Assembly (NCBI RefSeq): GCF_007830235.1
Contig: NZ_VLKI01000025.1
Location: 1 to 59,863, forward strand
Source: Cytobacillus oceanisediminis
GTDB taxonomy: Bacteria > Bacillota > Bacilli > Bacillales > Cytobacillaceae
Reading direction: 5' to 3'
Length of the DNA stretch: 59,863 bases
The notes beneath the pieces were generated by a model that saw only the letters and a list, made by a program, of their open reading frames with translations, ran no database searches and was not told the origin of the DNA. This document shows, piece after piece, positions 7,982 to 15,836 of this stretch (positions within the stretch are counted from its first letter, which is position 1; every line of letters starts with the position of its first letter). The position numbers and the translations under genes were made by a program.

Positions 7982-8857
7982 ATGTGGCAGCAAAAAAGCT
8001 TTGAAAATGAAGAGACAAAAGGAATCCTTTATTTGGTTCCAACTCCAATTGGAAACCTTGAAGATATGAGTTTTAGGGCTGTAAGGATTTTAAAAGAGGC
8101 TGACTTTATTGCAGCGGAGGATACACGCAATACTAAGAAGCTTTGCAATCATTTTGAGATTGTGACGCCCATAATCAGTTATCATGAACATAATAAGGAA
8201 GCAAGCGGGCAAAAGCTTCTGGAGAAAGTGGCAAATGGCGCGAAGATTGCCCTGGTCAGCGATGCGGGAATGCCAGCTATTTCAGATCCGGGTTATGACC
8301 TTGTAACAGCAGCTGTTGAAGAAAGGCTTACCGTTGTGCCGCTTCCGGGTGCCAATGCTGCATTAACCGGTTTGATCGCTTCCGGAATTAATACACAGCC
8401 CTTTTATTTTTATGGCTTCTTAAACAGGCAGAAGAAAATAAAAAAACAAGAGCTGGAAAAGCTGGCGAAGCTGCCGGCGACAACGATTTTATATGAAGCT
8501 CCTCATCGCCTCAAGGAGACCCTATCATTAATTTGTGATTTAATGGGAAACCGGAACATCTCCTTGTGCCGGGAACTAACGAAAAGATATGAAGAATTTA
8601 TTAGGGGAACGGTTTCTGAAGCAATCGAATGGGCCGCCAGCGGAGAAGTAAGAGGGGAATTTTGCATCATTATTGAAGGTGCCTCTGAAGATATGAAGGA
8701 AGAAGAACCAGTCTGGTGGGAAAATGTTTCAATAGAAGATCACGTAAAGCATTATATAGAAGAAAAAGGATTGGCAAGCAAAGAAGCCATTAAGCAAACA
8801 GCAAAGGACAGGGGATTAAATAAACGGGATGTTTATCATGCCTATCATGTCGAGTAA
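7982..8857 (+). CDS. rsmI: 16S rRNA C1402 2'-O-methyltransferase RsmI
   Basis: 291 residues, tetrapyrrole-methylase fold. It methylates the ribose of C1402 in 16S rRNA, at the decoding site. Family motifs: LVPTPIGNLEDM (N terminus), AEDTRNTKKL and SDAGMPAISDPG, and GANAALTGLIASG in the SAM pocket. The frame is open upstream to 7904, but that part is repeat sequence; ATG 7982 follows AAGGAAACGGG and gives the family length. A bidirectional terminator separates it from abrB. Confidence 0.95.
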   Translation: MWQQKSFENEETKGILYLVPTPIGNLEDMSFRAVRILKEADFIAAEDTRNTKKLCNHFEIVTPIISYHEHNKEASGQKLLEKVANGAKIALVSDAGMPAISDPGYDLVTAAVEERLTVVPLPGANAALTGLIASGINTQPFYFYGFLNRQKKIKKQELEKLAKLPATTILYEAPHRLKETLSLICDLMGNRNISLCRELTKRYEEFIRGTVSEAIEWAASGEVRGEFCIIIEGASEDMKEEEPVWWENVSIEDHVKHYIEEKGLASKEAIKQTAKDRGLNKRDVYHAYHVE

Positions 8858-8860
8858 TAA

Positions 8861-8895
8861 AAAAAGCTTCTCACAACTGTGAGAAGCTTTTCTCT
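8861..8895. terminator. Bidirectional terminator rsmI/abrB
   Basis: AAAGCTTCTCAC (8863-8874), loop AACT, GTGAGAAGCTTT (8879-8890), flanked by A and T runs so it works in both directions between two convergent genes. Confidence 0.92.
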
Positions 8896-8898
8896 TTA

Positions 8899-9183
8899 TT
8901 ATTTTACTAATTCAAATGTGTTTTGAATTTCTTTTAATAGCTGTTCAGCACCGTCACGGCTAAGGATTAGTTTTCCGTTAGCTAAAGAGATGTTTTCGTC
9001 AGAAACTTCTCCAGTAACCTGGCATGTCATGTTTGGCTTGTACTTCTTAAGGATGATTCTTTCGTCATCTACATAGATTTCCAAAGCATCCTTTTCTGCA
9101 ATTCCTAATGTACGTCTTAATTCAATAGGGATAACAACGCGGCCAAGCTCATCAACTTTACGAACAATACCTGTGGATTTCAT
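8899..9183 (-). CDS. abrB: Transition-state regulator AbrB
   Basis: 94 residues, matching B. subtilis AbrB. The N-terminal SpoVT-AbrB swapped-hairpin DNA-binding domain (about 1-50) contains the family residues STGIVRKVDELGRVVIPIELRR. A C-terminal domain for tetramer formation follows. AbrB represses many post-exponential genes, including spoVG in this window. ATG at 9183 with GAGAGGAG upstream on the minus strand. It is controlled by Spo0A through two boxes at 9237-9253. Confidence 0.98.
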   Translation of the reverse strand: MKSTGIVRKVDELGRVVIPIELRRTLGIAEKDALEIYVDDERIILKKYKPNMTCQVTGEVSDENISLANGKLILSRDGAEQLLKEIQNTFELVK

Positions 9184-9236
9184 AATAAATTTCTCCTCTC
9201 AAATCTCCAAATAATATTTTTCTCTATCTATGTTGT

Positions 9237-9253
9237 TTCGTCATTATTCGACA
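9237..9253 (-). promoter_or_regulatory. Two Spo0A boxes in the abrB leader
   Basis: On the minus strand TGTCGAA (9253-9247) and TGACGAA (9243-9237) match the 0A box TGNCGAA, 10 bp apart, just downstream of the abrB start of transcription. This is the arrangement by which phosphorylated Spo0A represses abrB in B. subtilis. Confidence 0.9.
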
Positions 9254-9270
9254 AAATCTTTATTAATTAC

Positions 9271-9299
9271 ATAATACCAGCCATTCCCAAATACGTCAA
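9271..9299 (-). promoter_or_regulatory. abrB sigma-A promoter
   Basis: -35 TTGACG (9299-9294), 17-bp spacer, extended -10 TGGTATTAT ending at 9271, on the minus strand. Transcription would start near 9264, about 10 bp before the first 0A box. Confidence 0.85.
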
Positions 9300-9436
9300 T
9301 TACTTTATGTTTAATTCATATAGAAAATTTTAGGATATACACTGGAGTATTGATACAATAAGGTTTTATTGCTGAAATGAAAGAGTAGGAGAGGGAGGAA
9401 GCCAGATTTTTGCTATAAATTTCGAAAATGACTTGT

Positions 9437-9484
9437 TTCGACATTTCGACAAAATTCTACAAAAACCTTTACCATCGATATAAT
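9437..9484 (+). promoter_or_regulatory. Possible Spo0A-controlled promoter in abrB-metS gap
   Basis: Two exact 0A boxes (TTCGACA, i.e. TGTCGAA on the minus strand) at 9437-9443 and 9445-9451 lie just upstream of a -35-like TTCTAC (9455-9460), an 18-bp spacer and a perfect TATAAT (9479-9484). No recognised gene follows; an RNA from here would run into the repeat at 9613. AAGAAGGAG near 9520 is followed only by a tiny reading frame. Confidence 0.45.
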
Positions 9485-9612
9485 AATATTCGTAGGTGCA
9501 TTTCCTTTTATAGGGATAAAGAAGGAGTTGTATTTTATTTTTTTATTAAGCAGAAGTTTTTTATAAAGTCTGGTTTCGCAAACTTTGTTGCTTTTCAACA
9601 AGTAGTGAGGAA

Positions 9613-9748
9613 AGGTTGATTTCCGCTCCAGGTGCTCGCTTTCCGCGGGGCAGGCGGTGAGCCTCCTCGGCGCACAGCGCCTGTGGGGTCTCACCTGTCC
9701 TGCTACTCCCGCAGGAGTCTCGCACCTTACGCTACAATCAACCAACCT
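9613..9748 (-). repeat. Bacillus intergenic repeat, family-1-related
   Basis: About 136 bp bounded by GGTTGATT and AATCAACC. It holds GATTTCCGCTCCAGG next to GCTCGCTTTCCGCGG and a GC-rich hairpin (GGCGCACAGCGCC). It shares the GATTTCCGCTCC segment with family-1 ends but has a different interior. Non-coding; the long minus-strand ORF here is an artefact. I recall close copies in other Bacillus genomes. Confidence 0.75.
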
Positions 9749-9828
9749 TTTTTATCAGTTTCCATTCCTCATAACCTATTTAAAACAACAATCTTTTAGA
9801 AAAGAGCCTTTATAAAAAAGCTCTGTTA

Positions 9829-10058
9829 AAATTGTCTGTTGATTTCCGCTTCAGGGCGCTCAGCGAACTGCGGGCGGTCCGGGAGCCTCTCAAGCACTAA
9901 GCCTTTGCTCTGCCTTTGTCCCTCTTTTCCCGCAGGACATTGAATTAACATCCTCTAATTAACATTGCACGAGGGAAATGCGAATGCATTTTCGAGGAGT
10001 CCCGCCTTCTGCTCCAATCAACAGAGTGCCAAAATCAACAATGAGCTTTAACATAGCC
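9829..10058 (-). repeat. Family-1 MITE-like repeat, inverted copy
   Basis: 230 bp in reverse orientation, from AGCTCTGTTAAA to TTTAACATAGC. It contains the same internal blocks as 6239-6490 (TCTGTTGATTTCCGCT, CAGCGAACTGCGGGCGGTCC, CAATCAACAGAGTGCC) with small differences. Confidence 0.8.
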
Positions 10059-10096
10059 TATAAAAAAGATTCATTAGCTTCACATCTGCCTATTGG

Positions 10097-10125
10097 TTGC
10101 ACAAATTCAAGTTTTTAGGTATATT
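10097..10125 (+). promoter_or_regulatory. metS promoter
   Basis: -35 TTGCAC (10097-10102), 17-bp spacer, -10 TATATT (10120-10125). It lies just after the family-1 repeat and about 215 bp before metS, leaving a long leader. Confidence 0.7.
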
Positions 10126-10131
10126 TTGATG

Positions 10132-10247
10132 GTATAAGAGGTTATGATGACGAATATAACATCTTGAAAAACACGGATATAGCAGGCCCAAAAACGGCAC
10201 GATTTTCTGATTTTTACTCTCGTCCACATTGGGCGGGATTTTTTAAT
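10132..10247 (+). promoter_or_regulatory. Candidate attenuator leader of metS
   Basis: A terminator-like hairpin, TCTCGTCC (10218-10225) with GGGCGGGA (10231-10238) followed by six T, sits in the leader between promoter and gene. Upstream GCCCAA (10186-10191) can instead pair with TTGGGC (10229-10234), which overlaps the terminator's 3' arm. The two folds exclude each other, as in attenuators. The T-box motif and S-box elements are not seen. It may also be a plain terminator. Confidence 0.45.
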
Positions 10248-10339
10248 AGTTGATGAGATTTTATAAAAAAGAGTCAATAATAAGCTTAGCTGCATAAACA
10301 TATGCACCGATGCTTTCTTAAAATTAGGGAGGGAATCTT

Positions 10340-12304
10340 GTGGAGGAAAAATTAAAGACTTTTTATCTGACCACTCCAATTTATTATCCTAGCGGAAATT
10401 TACATATAGGGCACGCCTATACAACTGTAGCCGGTGATGCGATGGCACGTTATAAGCGTATGCGCGGCTATGATGTTATGTACTTGACTGGAACTGATGA
10501 GCATGGACAAAAGATTCAGGAGAAAGCGGAAGAGAAAGGTGTTACTCCGCAGCAGTATGTAGATGAAATCGTGGCAGGGATACAGGAATTATGGAAAAAG
10601 CTCGATATATCCTACGATGATTTTATCCGTACCACTCAAGACAGACATAAACAGATTGTAGAAAAAATCTTCGCCCAGCTTGTTGAACAGGGAGATATTT
10701 ATCTTGGAGAATACGAAGGCTGGTACTGTACTCCTTGTGAGTCTTACTACACAGAGCGCCAGCTGTCGGATGGAAACTGCCCTGACTGTGGACGTCCGGT
10801 CCACAAAGTAAAAGAAGAATCCTATTTCTTCAAGGTCAGCAAGTACGCTGACAGGCTCCTGCAATATTATGAAGAAAATCCGTCATTCATTCAGCCGGAA
10901 TCCCGCAAGAATGAAATGATCAATAACTTTATTAAGCCTGGGCTTGAGGATTTGGCTGTTTCCCGAACAACGTTTGACTGGGGTGTAAAAGTTCCAAATA
11001 ATCCTAAGCATGTTGTATATGTTTGGATTGATGCTTTGTCCAATTATATTACAGCTCTTGGCTACGGGACCGATGATGATTCAAAGTATTTGAACTATTG
11101 GCCCGCAGATGTTCATTTAGTAGGGAAGGAAATTGTACGTTTCCATACCATTTATTGGCCAATCATGCTTATGGCTTTGGATCTGCCACTTCCTAAAAAA
11201 GTTTTTGCACATGGATGGTTATTAATGAAAGACGGCAAAATGTCCAAATCGAAAGGGAATGTAGTTGACCCGGTGACATTGATTGACCGCTATGGACTGG
11301 ATGCACTCCGCTACTATTTACTTCGTGAAGTGCCATTCGGTGCAGACGGCGTATTTACGCCTGAAGGCTTTGTAGAAAGAATCAACTTTGACCTTGCCAA
11401 TGATTTAGGAAATCTTTTAAATCGTACCATTGCAATGGTGAATAAATATTTTGATGGTGTTATTCCAACTTATAAAGGGTCCGACGGAGAGTTTGACCAG
11501 CTGCTGCTTCAAATGAACCGTGAGACTGTTTCCAAGTATGAGGAAGCAATGGAAAAAATGGAGTTTTCTGTTGCCCTTTCTGCCGTTTGGCAGCTTGTTA
11601 GCAGAACAAATAAATATATAGATGAAACGCAGCCTTGGGCGCTTGCCAAAGAAGAAGCAAAGAGAGAAGAGCTTGCAAGTGTAATGGTACATTTAGCAGA
11701 GTCTCTGCGCAGAATTGCTGTGCTTCTTCAGCCTTTCTTGACCCGTACACCGAAAGAAATTTTCGCTCAATTAAATGTAAATGAAGAAGCATTAACATCA
11801 TGGGAAAGCCTTGAAACTTTCGGACTGATACCGGAAGGCACAAAGGTCTTAAAGGGAGATCCTATCTTCCCTCGCCTTGATATTAATGATGAAGTGGAAT
11901 TCATTAAAACAAAAATGCAGGGTTCAGCTCCTAAAGAGGAAGCAAAGCCTGAATCAAAAGCAGAAGCAAAGCCGGATAGCGAAGAAATCACGATTGATGA
12001 TTTCATGAAGGTCGATTTAAGAGTGGCGAAGGTTATCCAGGCAGAACCGGTGAAAAAGGCTGATAAGCTTCTGAAGCTGCAGCTGGATCTCGGCTACGAA
12101 AAACGCCAGGTTGTTTCCGGTATTGCAAAGTTCTATAAACCGGAAGAATTGGTTGGCAGAAAAGTCATTTGTGTAACAAACTTGAAACCTGTTAAGCTTC
12201 GCGGCGAGCTATCAGAAGGAATGATTCTGGCAGGCGGAAAAGACGGTGAGCTTTCACTTGCCACAATTGCTGAATCCCTTCCTTTAGGAGCAAGAGTTAA
12301 ATAA
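10340..12304 (+). CDS. metG: Methionyl-tRNA synthetase
   Basis: 654 residues (metS in B. subtilis). It charges tRNA(Met) with methionine. Class I signature HIGH at residues 22-25 and KMSKS at 300-304. The zinc knuckle in the connective domain has CTPC and CPDC. The alpha-helical anticodon domain follows, then a linker rich in Lys/Glu/Ala (KEEAKPESKAEAKPDSEE), then the C-terminal tRNA-binding OB-fold (DFMKVDLRVAKV) used for dimerisation. GTG start at 10340 after AGGGAGGG. A terminator follows. Confidence 0.97.
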   Translation: MEEKLKTFYLTTPIYYPSGNLHIGHAYTTVAGDAMARYKRMRGYDVMYLTGTDEHGQKIQEKAEEKGVTPQQYVDEIVAGIQELWKKLDISYDDFIRTTQDRHKQIVEKIFAQLVEQGDIYLGEYEGWYCTPCESYYTERQLSDGNCPDCGRPVHKVKEESYFFKVSKYADRLLQYYEENPSFIQPESRKNEMINNFIKPGLEDLAVSRTTFDWGVKVPNNPKHVVYVWIDALSNYITALGYGTDDDSKYLNYWPADVHLVGKEIVRFHTIYWPIMLMALDLPLPKKVFAHGWLLMKDGKMSKSKGNVVDPVTLIDRYGLDALRYYLLREVPFGADGVFTPEGFVERINFDLANDLGNLLNRTIAMVNKYFDGVIPTYKGSDGEFDQLLLQMNRETVSKYEEAMEKMEFSVALSAVWQLVSRTNKYIDETQPWALAKEEAKREELASVMVHLAESLRRIAVLLQPFLTRTPKEIFAQLNVNEEALTSWESLETFGLIPEGTKVLKGDPIFPRLDINDEVEFIKTKMQGSAPKEEAKPESKAEAKPDSEEITIDDFMKVDLRVAKVIQAEPVKKADKLLKLQLDLGYEKRQVVSGIAKFYKPEELVGRKVICVTNLKPVKLRGELSEGMILAGGKDGELSLATIAESLPLGARVK

Positions 12305-12329
12305 TTTTTCATTTGTTTAAAAAAAATTA

Positions 12330-12379
12330 AAAACATAGAAGTGTTAAGCGTATACCGTAAGCATTTCTATGTTTTTCTT
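12330..12379 (+). terminator. Terminator after metS
   Basis: AAAACATAGAA pairs with TTCTATGTTTT around an internal loop, followed by a T-rich tract. Confidence 0.8.
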
Positions 12380-12525
12380 TTTAAACAATAATATTTTCCA
12401 AAAGTAAAAAATCAGCAGAAAGTTAACTATTTGAACCTGGAAGGGAATGACCAACCCAATTTCTGTTGTTATATAAGTGAAAAAATTGTAATAGAAAAAT
12501 AATATAAGCAAAAAGGAGTTTTTTC

Positions 12526-13293
12526 ATGTTTTTCGACACACATGCACACTTAAATGCTGAACAATATAACGAAGATTTGAAAGAGGTAATCGACAGAGCC
12601 TTAAGTGAAGGAGTATCCAATATTGTGGTAGTCGGTTTTGACCGTCCAACCATTGAAAAAGCCATGGAGCTTACAGAGAAGTACGAGTTTATTTACGCAA
12701 GCGTTGGGTGGCATCCGGTTGATGCGATCGATATGACAGAAGAGGATCTACAGTGGATTGAGGAGCTTTCCCAGCATCCGAAAGTGGTGGCTCTTGGAGA
12801 AATGGGCTTGGACTATTATTGGGACAAGTCTCCAAAAGATATTCAAAAGGAAGTATTCAGAAAGCAAATCCGCCTGGCTAAAAAAGTAAAGCTTCCAATC
12901 GTCATCCATAACCGTGATGCAACAGCTGATATTGTAGAAATTCTTAAGGAAGAAGGAGCCGGAGAAGTAGGCGGAATCATGCACTGCTTTAGCGGAAGCC
13001 CTGAAACAGCCAAAGAGTGTGTAGATATGAATTTCTATATTTCTTTGGGAGGACCAGTTACATTTAAGAATGCTAAAAAGCCGAAAGAAGTGGCTGATGT
13101 TATTCCCTTGGAAAAGCTATTGATTGAAACGGACTGCCCGTATTTAGCTCCACATCCATTCAGAGGGAAAAGGAACGAACCTAGTTATGTAAAACTAGTT
13201 GCAGAGCAGATAGCAGAAATAAAAGGAGTTTCTGTAGAAGAAGTTGCAAGCGCCACAACCGAAAATGCAAAAAAATTATTCGGCATAAACTGA
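12526..13293 (+). CDS. yabD: TatD-family metal-dependent DNase (YabD)
   Basis: 255 residues, TatD hydrolase with a TIM-barrel metal site. Ligands seen: HAH at residues 6-8, the glutamate in LGEMGLDYYWD, the histidine in PIVIHNRDA, MHCFSGS, and the aspartate in IETDCPYLAPHP. Probably a magnesium-dependent 3'-5' DNase acting in DNA repair; the exact substrate is inferred from the family. ATG with AAAAGGAG upstream. Confidence 0.95.
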   Translation: MFFDTHAHLNAEQYNEDLKEVIDRALSEGVSNIVVVGFDRPTIEKAMELTEKYEFIYASVGWHPVDAIDMTEEDLQWIEELSQHPKVVALGEMGLDYYWDKSPKDIQKEVFRKQIRLAKKVKLPIVIHNRDATADIVEILKEEGAGEVGGIMHCFSGSPETAKECVDMNFYISLGGPVTFKNAKKPKEVADVIPLEKLLIETDCPYLAPHPFRGKRNEPSYVKLVAEQIAEIKGVSVEEVASATTENAKKLFGIN

Positions 13294-13732
13294 TAACCCT
13301 TTTTGTCGAATCCTGTAGGAGCTTGTCCAAATTTTTTCTGTTTCTAAAAAGTTCTACATGTCTCCTTCGTCTCATAGGATAACCATGTCGATAAGTCTCT
13401 CTTTCCTTTCTCTTGTTTTTTTTGCATAATAGGAAATACGTTTAAGAGAACAGCTTGCCATTTATTAGAAAAAGAAGGTTCCTAAGGCGGAATCGCGATC
13501 TGCCAAGGAAAAGTAACCAGTGAAAAAAAGAAGGATTTTTTAAATGCAATGTTGAAAAGTATTAAACCAGGGCGAGCGGGTGTTCAAAAAAACGGAGCAT
13601 TTACAGGAAGGTATGCATAGAGGGGGATCTGTCTTTCATACATAAAGATAGAGTGCAGTTCTTCAAAAGCAGTCAAAATAGCCGCATGCCTGCATTCCGC
13701 CAGCCTGTATGGCAGCAAGGAAAGTGAAAGAG
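13294..13732. other. Long intergenic region yabD-yabE
   Basis: About 440 bp without a recognisable gene. It holds a hairpin GGCGGA/TCTGCC around ATCGCG (13486-13504), extendable outward with CCT/AGG, and purine-rich sequence afterwards. A frame open from 13709 through the yabE promoter is not coding. It is not part of either repeat family. An untranslated RNA or a decayed gene is possible. Confidence 0.4.
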
Positions 13733-13761
13733 TTGACAGCCGGCAAGATACTCTATATAAT
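13733..13761 (+). promoter_or_regulatory. yabE sigma-A promoter
   Basis: Consensus -35 TTGACA (13733-13738), 17-bp spacer, -10 TATAAT (13756-13761), 32 bp before the GTG start of yabE. Confidence 0.9.
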
Positions 13762-13792
13762 CACTCCGAGAGAAAAGGAGGCGTTTTTCATC

Positions 13793-14998
13793 GTGATTCA
13801 AAACATGAAAAACCTGTTATCCAAGTCTTTGAGTAAAAAGAAAATGGCCATTTTTTCTGCTAGTTTAATAGTTTTTGCAGCTGCTTTCGGTTTCATCATG
13901 TATGAAACAACAAAGAAAACAGTAGCATTAACGCTGGATGGCCAAGAGAAAGTCATCAAAACGCATGCAACAACGATTCAGGATATATTCGATGATCTAA
14001 ACATTTCATTGCGCTCAGAAGATTATGTGTTTCCCTCGGTAAACACACAGGTGAAAGACAAACTGGAAATTGTTTATGAACCGGCTAAACAGGTTCAAGT
14101 TGTAACAGATAACGAGAAGAAAACGATTTGGACCGCAGCAAAGACGGTTGAGGAAGTTTTAAAAGAACAGAATATTACTTTAAAAGAACAAGATAAGGTT
14201 CAGCCAAAGCCAGAGGATAAAATTAAGAGCAACATGGAAATACAAGTAGAAAAAGCATTTTCTTTAACGCTGAATAATGGCGGAAAAGAAAAGCAGGTTT
14301 GGTCAACTTCGACTACGGTCGCTGACTTTTTATCACAGCAGGGAATCAAAATCAATGAATTAGACCGTGTTGAACCAAAGTTGGAAGAGACAGTCAAAGC
14401 CAATGACACTATAAAAGTCATTCGAGTTGAAAAAGTCACCGATGTAGTGGAAGAACCAATTAATTTCGCAGTTGTTACGAAAAAAGACAATAATTTGGCT
14501 AAAGGCACTGAAAAGGTCGTGAATGCCGGAAAAGAAGGCCTTCTGACAAAACAGTTTGAAGTTGTTTTGGAAAATGGCAAAGAAATTTCCAGAAAACTGA
14601 TCAGTGAAAAGAAAGTAAAAGAAAAGCAGGATAAAGTCGTTGCTGTTGGAACGAAGGTAGCTGCGGCAACACAGGTAGTGTCCCGTGGAACCAGCAGTAA
14701 GGAAAGCGGAAAAGAAATTTACGTAACCTCTACAGCATATACTGCTCATTGCAGCGGCTGCTCAGGCAAGACGGCAACTGGATTGGATCTGCGTGCAAAT
14801 CCGGGTGCAAAGATAATAGCTGTTGATCCAAGTGTAATTCCGCTTGGAACGAAAGTTTATGTTGAAGGCTATGGTTATGCAGTTGCAGCTGATACAGGCG
14901 GAGCTATCAAAGGAAACAAAATTGATGTTTTCTTCGCTACTAAAGCAGAAGCTTATAAATGGGGCAGAAGAACTGTAAAGATTAAGATATTGAATTAA
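13793..14998 (+). CDS. yabE: Cell-wall protein YabE (DUF348-G5-3D)
   Basis: 401 residues. An N-terminal membrane anchor or signal (about residues 20-42, MAIFSASLIVFAAAFGFIMY) is followed by three DUF348 repeats (each about 55 residues), a G5 domain and a C-terminal 3D domain. The 3D motif is present (DTGGAIKGNKIDVFF), as in lytic transglycosylase-like Rpf/Sps proteins that act on peptidoglycan. Start GTG 13793 after AAAGGAGGCG; the upstream in-frame ATG overlaps the promoter and is rejected. B. subtilis YabE is a little longer (about 437). Confidence 0.93.
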   Translation: MIQNMKNLLSKSLSKKKMAIFSASLIVFAAAFGFIMYETTKKTVALTLDGQEKVIKTHATTIQDIFDDLNISLRSEDYVFPSVNTQVKDKLEIVYEPAKQVQVVTDNEKKTIWTAAKTVEEVLKEQNITLKEQDKVQPKPEDKIKSNMEIQVEKAFSLTLNNGGKEKQVWSTSTTVADFLSQQGIKINELDRVEPKLEETVKANDTIKVIRVEKVTDVVEEPINFAVVTKKDNNLAKGTEKVVNAGKEGLLTKQFEVVLENGKEISRKLISEKKVKEKQDKVVAVGTKVAAATQVVSRGTSSKESGKEIYVTSTAYTAHCSGCSGKTATGLDLRANPGAKIIAVDPSVIPLGTKVYVEGYGYAVAADTGGAIKGNKIDVFFATKAEAYKWGRRTVKIKILN

Positions 14999-15028
14999 TT
15001 TTAGCTTTTTTATAAATATTTCCTTTTC

Positions 15029-15057
15029 ATGCAGGGGTCATTCCCCTGCATTTTTTA
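15029..15057 (+). terminator. Terminator after yabE
   Basis: ATGCAGGGG (15029-15037), loop TCATT, CCCCTGCAT (15043-15051), then T run. The following stretch to 15275 is very AT-rich with an isolated TATAAT near 15112; nothing else seen. Confidence 0.9.
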
Positions 15058-15275
15058 TTGCTTAGCGGAGAAGTTAGAAATAACATTTTTTCTTTTACTG
15101 GGACTTTCAGATATAATAAAAAATATTCTTTATAAATATATTCTTCTTTCATTTATTTAGACGAATTACATTACAGAAATGTTTCAAGTTTTTTTCATTT
15201 TTTTAAATTCATTTTTTAAAAGTTAGGCAAAGCCGGTAAAGAGCGGCTGTTTGTTTGTAATATAGAGGAGGAAGT

Positions 15276-15836
15276 ATGAAGATAAAAGAATTCATTGTTG
15301 TGGAAGGCAAGGATGATACAGCAGCCATCCGAAGGGCGCTGGATGCCGATACAATTGAAACAAATGGTTCAGCCATCAATAAGGAAACAATCGAAAAAAT
15401 AAAGCTGGCCCAGCAAACGAGAGGCGTTATAGTATTTACAGATCCCGATTTTCCCGGGCAGAAGATAAGAAATACGATCACAAATGAAGTACCGGGATGC
15501 AAGCATGCTTTTATAGAAAAGGCGGATGCCTTGCATAAGCATGGGAAAGGGGTTGGCGTTGAGCATGCTTCCCCGGAAATGATCCGTCAGGCTCTTAAAG
15601 ATGCCCAGGTGATGATGGAAACTTATGAGGAAACAATTACTCAGGAAGACTTGGTCACAGCCGGCCTGATTGGTGGAGACGGTGCCAAAGAGAGAAGAGA
15701 AAAGCTTGGAAAGATGCTTAAAATTGGCTATACAAATGGGAAACAGCTTCATAAAAGGCTGATGATGTTCCAGGTTAGCCAGGAGGATTTTGCGGCTGCA
15801 GTAGAAGCTATTCGCAAGGAGGAACAAAATGCATAA
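15276..15836 (+). CDS. rnmV: Ribonuclease M5
   Basis: 186 residues. RNase M5 matures 5S rRNA precursors. The N-terminal Toprim domain has its glutamate in VVEGKDD and the DxD motif in FTDPDFPGQ. The C-terminal DUF4093 region follows (EDLVTAGLIGG). ATG after AGAGGAGG. It overlaps rsmA by 8 nt, so the two rRNA-processing genes are coupled, as in B. subtilis. Confidence 0.96.
   Translation: MKIKEFIVVEGKDDTAAIRRALDADTIETNGSAINKETIEKIKLAQQTRGVIVFTDPDFPGQKIRNTITNEVPGCKHAFIEKADALHKHGKGVGVEHASPEMIRQALKDAQVMMETYEETITQEDLVTAGLIGGDGAKERREKLGKMLKIGYTNGKQLHKRLMMFQVSQEDFAAAVEAIRKEEQNA

Noticed and set aside
9413..9745. 110-residue minus-strand ORF
   Set aside because: Its N-terminal part is the GC-rich 9613-9748 repeat and the rest AT-rich intergenic DNA with Spo0A boxes; no homology or start signal.
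10087..10339. T-box riboswitch before metS; lysine or T-box element before lysS
   Set aside because: The conserved T-box core and a specifier loop are not visible in either leader, and no lysine riboswitch core is seen upstream of lysS.
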